Below, in pieces: positions 60,701 to 64,000 of a DNA stretch of 64,000 nucleotides; within the stretch, counting starts at the first letter, position 1; each line of letters opens with the position of its first letter. The stretch is from the NCBI GenBank assembly GCA_028554755.1, contig JAPTOF010000005.1, positions 10,554,501-10,618,500 of the forward strand. Reading direction: 5' to 3'. The notes beneath the pieces are model-generated. The model made no database searches. It was not told the origin of the DNA and saw nothing but the letters and a program-made list of their open reading frames with translations. Position numbers and translations under genes: made by a program. Source of the DNA: Cordia subcordata. Its lineage: Eukaryota; Streptophyta; Magnoliopsida; Boraginales; Cordiaceae.

Positions 60701-63700
60701 AAACTGATGACTCAAGTACTTAGTACCATTATCAGTTCTAAATATCCTGATAGAAGTGTTAAACTGAGTAGAAACCATGGTATGAAAACTGTGAAAAGCT
60801 TGATAAGCATCAGACTTCTTTTTCAAAGGATAAAGCCACACATATCTAGAATAGTCATCCAAGAAAACAATATAAAATCTATAACCTGCATTAGAATTTA
60901 TAGGAGCAGGGCCCTAAATATCTGAATGTACAAGCTCAAATGCAGAATTAGCTATAGAATTTGACAAAGAAAAGGGCAGTTTATGTGCTTTAGCAAGAGA
61001 ACAAGCTTCACAATCTAGACTAGTAGTAGGTAATCTAACATTCAATAGTCTAGACAACACAGCAGAAGCATTTGCTGTAAGGATGTCCAAGCTTTTGATG
61101 CCATAGACTATCTGCAGGACTGGTGGTGATAGTAACAGAAGACAATGCTTGAGGAGTTGAAGAACTTGAAACATTGAAAGAGCTTGGAAGACAGTAGAGA
61201 CCTTTGTTACAGGGGATCTTGCACTGGACCTGATGAGAATTGTTGTCCAGTATAAGAGCCTCCTTAGAGTTAAAAACAATAGAACAATTGTTGAACTTAT
61301 GAACTGATAACAAGTTATGAGAAATCTTAGGAACAAGAAGAATTTCTGATAGAGAGAAAGAAACATGAGGAGTAGAAATAATACCACTTCCCATACTTTG
61401 AATCTGCAGTTGTTGACCAGTGCCTACGATACGGAAGTAGAACCAGTGTAGGGAAACAATGTTTGAAGTTGGGCAGCATCATTTGTAACATGTGTATTAG
61501 CCCCTGAATCCAAAATCCAGTTCTGTGTAGTAGAAGATTGCTGAGGTGTAGTAGTAGTATGCTGAACCATATGAGCTTGCTTAGGAGCAAACTGCTCAGA
61601 AGGGTAGTTAACACCATCAAATCTATGCCAACAGTTTAAGGCAATGTGATTTGGTTTGCCACAAACTTGACAATAGATTTTGGTGGAAGAACCTGTTGTC
61701 CCTTGAGTAGTAGAAGCTTGAGAGGAGGTGGATCCTAAAGGTGGAGAGCCAAAAATACCAGAGAATGAACTAGCAGGCCTAGATTGAGATGTGTTCTGAT
61801 TTCTGCCACCTCTACCTCCCCTATTATTATTTCTACCCCTACCTCTTTGAGAGAAATTGGAGTAAAGAGCAGTAGCAGAACTCTGAGGTGATGCATAAGT
61901 GAGAGAGACTGAATGAGTCATCTGAAGATGCAACTCTTCAGCAATAAGAAGACTAGTATGCTCTGCCAAGGTAATCAGAACAGGTCTAGTCCTTATAGAA
62001 GCCTTGATAGGTTCATACTCTAGTGGAACACCTTTTAAGATATACATGACTAGATCCTTTTCTGAAACACTTTATGATGCATTATGAAGACAGTCCACTA
62101 GACCTTTGACATGATCTAAGTAAGCAGTCATAGACATTGAACCCTTAGACAAAGTACAAAGTCTCATTTTCAATTGATAAACATGAGACCAGTTAGGAGA
62201 GCTATACCTAGAAACCAAAGCAGACCAGACTTCATGAGTAGTAGATAGATGAGACACCTATTGCTGAACAGAAGGAGAAACAGTAGATAACAAGCACAGC
62301 TTAAGGTGTTCATCTTGAATCTGCCAGTTAAGAAAATTAGAATTGGTTTCTTCTTTCCCAGATGGATGAAGTATAGTCGCAGGAGGAGGGGGAGTTGAGC
62401 CAGTCAAATGATCAAACAGCTTGTATGCTTTAAACAAGACTTGAATCTGAGGCCTCCACAATGCATAATTGGTATTGTCCAATTTGACCAGATTTGTGTG
62501 ATTAAAATTCTGAAGAAAAGGTTTCAATCCAGTGACTTCATCCCCAAATCCAGAAAATGATGAAGAAGCCATAGCCGACATACAGCAGAATGAGAGATTA
62601 AAGGAGAAGACTAGAAAAACTGATGAGATTGAGAAAAATTATAGTGATTCTGGATCGCACTGAAGAGAATAAGAGATTGATGAAGAGAAAACAGAAATTG
62701 GATGGAAATTTTGAGATTTATGACAGAAAATTGATCACAAAAACCCTAACTTCAAAATGAAGAAATTGAAGAAAATTAGGGCAAAATTGTGATCAAAATA
62801 GCAAGAGATTGAAATCGAAGAAGAAGAAGGAAGAGATTAAGCAAATTCTGCAGTTTGTAGAGATCAGCCATGGAAATTTCAGAATCAACCTGCTCTGGAT
62901 ACCATGAAAACTAGAGAGGAAGAGTGAAAGAAGAGAGAAGAGAGTATCTTATTATTATTATAAAAGACAGTTACAAGTATTGTATTTATAGGTGATAGTC
63001 AGTCACTACAACTAACTAACTAGCATTCACTATAACTAACTGACACTAGTACACACAGCTGTACTTATTATCACTAGTAGTACAAATAGTACACTTTGAT
63101 AACCTATGTAATCTATTACATAGCCATTCCCTTATCAATTTTCATGCTAAAATGTCTGTTGCATGACAGGTTGATTTGCTAGCTGAAGGCCCTGAAGGAA
63201 AGTGCACACTTCTTCTCACTGGTTTTCTCCGTTCTCGCAGTCTCTCTGTAAATCAGCTGGTAGTATTTACAGCTTCTTAGTCAATATATAGTCTAATTAT
63301 GCTCAGTGCTTAAGTCTCTTGGGATTAGGTTCATGTTGCAGGTGCAGGGGACTTTCAGCTATCCAAAATTGAATTACTTAAGGATCCATGCCCTTTGAGC
63401 ATAAGAAAAGGAGGGGACTTCATGGATTCAGATGATATACATGATGCACTGGTAAAGTTTTGTAAACTTAAACAAATTACCCCATCTTGTGCCTATATGT
63501 CTTCTATCATCTGAAAATATTGACTTTTCTCTTACTGTTATCTTCTTGTTCAAAGATCACTACACTGTGATCTTGTTAAATATAGTTATATTAAGTGTGT
63601 TGTAAATCAGAGTTCTTTGTACTTATTGTTCTGTTTGTTTATTTTTTCTGTTCTATAAATATATTCAGGTCATCAGATGCCTAACCGCTGATCCAATGAA

Positions 63701-63752
63701 GAAGGAACCTTTCCTTGTTGAAAATACGCCAGATATGCTTGCAGGAGAGCAG
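54732..63752 (+). CDS. TSR1: Pre-rRNA-processing protein TSR1 (N-terminal 357 codons, continues beyond window)
   Basis: Eleven exons join in phase: 54732-54822, 54928-55004, 55127-55204, 55295-55426, 55838-55888, 55990-56133, 56222-56344, 56446-56523, 63170-63259, 63329-63451, 63669-63752, then a GTATAA donor leads off the window. Recognisable TSR1 blocks are MAGSRAQVNKPHKTRFASKS, REQKRAALLKEKRA, APYGDLSACMEMAKVADLIA, DSFGSLCLSVFRSLGLPST, EFPEDCKFYPADTKDELHKF, GKCTLLLTGFLRSRSLSVNQ and NTPDMLAGEQ. TSR1 is a GTPase-like factor related to BMS1 that lacks GTPase activity and joins late pre-40S maturation (family knowledge). Plant homologues are about 800 residues, so roughly half is present. Intron 8 (56524-63169) is greatly expanded by a MITE and a Copia element. 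The ATG is preceded by a telo-box. Exons show no damage. Confidence 0.93.
56896..57109. mobile_element. PIF/Harbinger-like MITE, 214 bp, in TSR1 intron 8
   Basis: Left end GGGCTCGTTTGGATTGGC, right end GCCAATCCAAACAGGCCC, almost perfect inverted repeats, flanked by TTA at 56893-56895 and 57110-57112. This is the best preserved copy of the family in the window. Confidence 0.85.
57113..58042 (+). other. Remaining TSR1 intron 8 sequence left of the Copia element
   Basis: Non-coding intron. Contains a TTTTA microsatellite near 57508-57535 and nothing else that I recognise. Confidence 0.4.
58048..58284 (-). repeat. Copia 3' LTR (relative to the element)
   Basis: 237 bp. It contains tandem AACT units (AACTAACTAACTAAC), one unit more than the partner. 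The adjacent 58285-58298 read on the minus strand gives CTTGAGAGAGGC, a polypurine tract for plus-strand priming. Confidence 0.9.
58282..62581 (-). pseudogene. Broken gag-pol of the Copia element
   Basis: From the ATG at 62581: a gag domain (NTNYALWRPQIQVLF near the start), an RGRGRNNNRGGRGGRN basic stretch, a zinc knuckle CQVCGKPNHIALNC near 61640-61680, protease NWILDSGANTHVT near 61500-61540, an integrase zinc-binding region LWHQKLGHPYSKC near 61090, and integrase core starting near LDDYSRYVW at 60862. These are followed by reverse transcriptase with CKWVFKIKRNADGS, DVSNAFLHGNL and YVDDIIFSGS (59200-59670), then RNase H ending with ADLFTKSL before a stop at 58282. Stops and frameshifts separate the parts, so no full polyprotein can be made. 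The segment between reverse transcriptase and RNase H (58600-59107) is the most decayed. Confidence 0.85.
62889..62904 (-). other. Primer-binding site of the Copia element
   Basis: On the minus strand TGGTATCCAGAGCAGG begins directly after the 5' LTR. It matches the plant initiator tRNA-Met primer-binding pattern (TGGTATC..AGAGC). Confidence 0.8.
62905..63137 (-). repeat. Copia 5' LTR (relative to the element)
   Basis: 233 bp and nearly identical to the other LTR. It carries the expected short terminal inverted TG/CA ends. Confidence 0.9.
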
Positions 63753-64000
63753 GTATAACTGTTTCTCGTTGCTTTTTTTGAGACTTGAAATGATGAAACT
63801 AAATGCTTTCCTGAGGGTTCTCAGTTCTTTTGTGTTTGATACTGTTGCTGCTGCAATAATTTGTTATTTCAGCAAATGTGAATAGAGTTTGATGGCTTAT
63901 AAACTCTTGATTCTGTTTGATCTTAAATGGTTTGTCACAGTTCTCTTTTAACCATACAGTATTCTATCTAATTAAAAAAAACTTAAAGGTACTCGTAAAG
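63753..64000 (+). other. Start of TSR1 intron 11, cut by the window edge
   Basis: The GTATAACT donor follows exon 11 at 63753. No further exon is visible before the edge. Confidence 0.6.

Larger units (their letters stand above)
58048..63137 (-). mobile_element. Ty1/Copia LTR retrotransposon, full length but defective, in TSR1 intron 8
   Basis: A 5,090 bp element on the minus strand, opposite to TSR1 transcription. LTRs at 58048-58284 and 62905-63137 start TGAAAAC and end CCCTTATCA on the plus strand. The 5 bp word ATTTT occurs at 58043-58047 and 63138-63142 as the target duplication. Domain order on the minus strand is gag, zinc knuckle, protease, integrase, reverse transcriptase, RNase H, which is the Copia order. 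Coding is broken by at least three in-frame stops (62258, 62072, 60914) and frame changes near 61424, 61080 and after 59108. The LTRs differ by 8 substitutions and one 4 bp indel by eye, so insertion is neither fresh nor ancient. Confidence 0.95.

Noticed and set aside
1..64000. An undescribed multi-gene defence or metabolic system
   Set aside because: The genes present are unrelated housekeeping genes plus one BAHD enzyme, widely spaced and in mixed orientation. Nothing supports a joint system.

Overview
This is nuclear DNA from a flowering plant, most likely a eudicot. It is AT-rich, has spliced genes with GT-AG introns, and contains plant transposon families, microsatellites and no bacterial operon structure. 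I could run no database searches. Gene names rest on recognising protein families and on exons that join in phase; most repeat families were found by comparing stretches of the window by eye.

Genes: (1) 1-135, the last 44 codons of an unidentified plus-strand gene. (2) 7847-15959, minus strand, a complete 12-exon gene for a 315-residue YbaK/prolyl-tRNA synthetase-associated domain protein (ProXp-ala/PRORSD1 type), a probable free-standing tRNA-editing deacylase. (3) 21216-25376, minus strand, a two-exon gene for mitochondrial ribosomal protein bL28m (221 residues) with a 3.5 kb intron. (4) 44020-45375, plus strand, an intronless 451-residue BAHD acyltransferase of the vinorine-synthase/alkaloid-acetyltransferase type. 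(5) 54732 to beyond the right edge, plus strand, the first 11 exons (357 codons) of the pre-rRNA-processing protein TSR1. Genes 2, 3 and 5 are housekeeping translation or ribosome genes. The BAHD gene is the only specialised-metabolism gene and sits alone among repeats.

Mobile DNA fills most of the rest. A 5.09 kb Ty1/Copia retrotransposon (58048-63137) lies antisense inside TSR1 intron 8. It has matching LTRs, a tRNA primer-binding site, a polypurine tract and a 5 bp target duplication, but its gag-pol is broken by stops and frameshifts. A PIF/Harbinger-like MITE family has at least four copies with TTA or TAA target duplications, one also in TSR1 intron 8 and one nested in an older foldback. 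A tRNA-like SINE at 38676-38781 has a 12 bp target duplication. Old LTR copies lie at 27-30 kb with an inverted relative near 50.3 kb. A short RNase H remnant resembling endogenous caulimovirids lies at 48.6-48.8 kb. Several further repeat families occur as copies tens of kb apart, often inverted: an AT-rich foldback (19.8 and 51.2 kb), a CA/GT-rich element (17.5 and 53.4 kb), and two unclassified repeats.

Layout: 0-7.4 kb repeats and intergenic; 7.4-16 kb tRNA-editing gene; 16-20.4 kb nested MITEs and microsatellites; 20.4-25.6 kb bL28m; 25.6-43.9 kb repeat-rich desert; 44-45.4 kb BAHD gene; 45.5-54.6 kb repeat-rich desert; 54.7-64 kb TSR1 with the Copia insertion. I found no convincing new multi-gene system. 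The most unusual content is the nested and inverted transposon architecture and the intronic retrotransposon.
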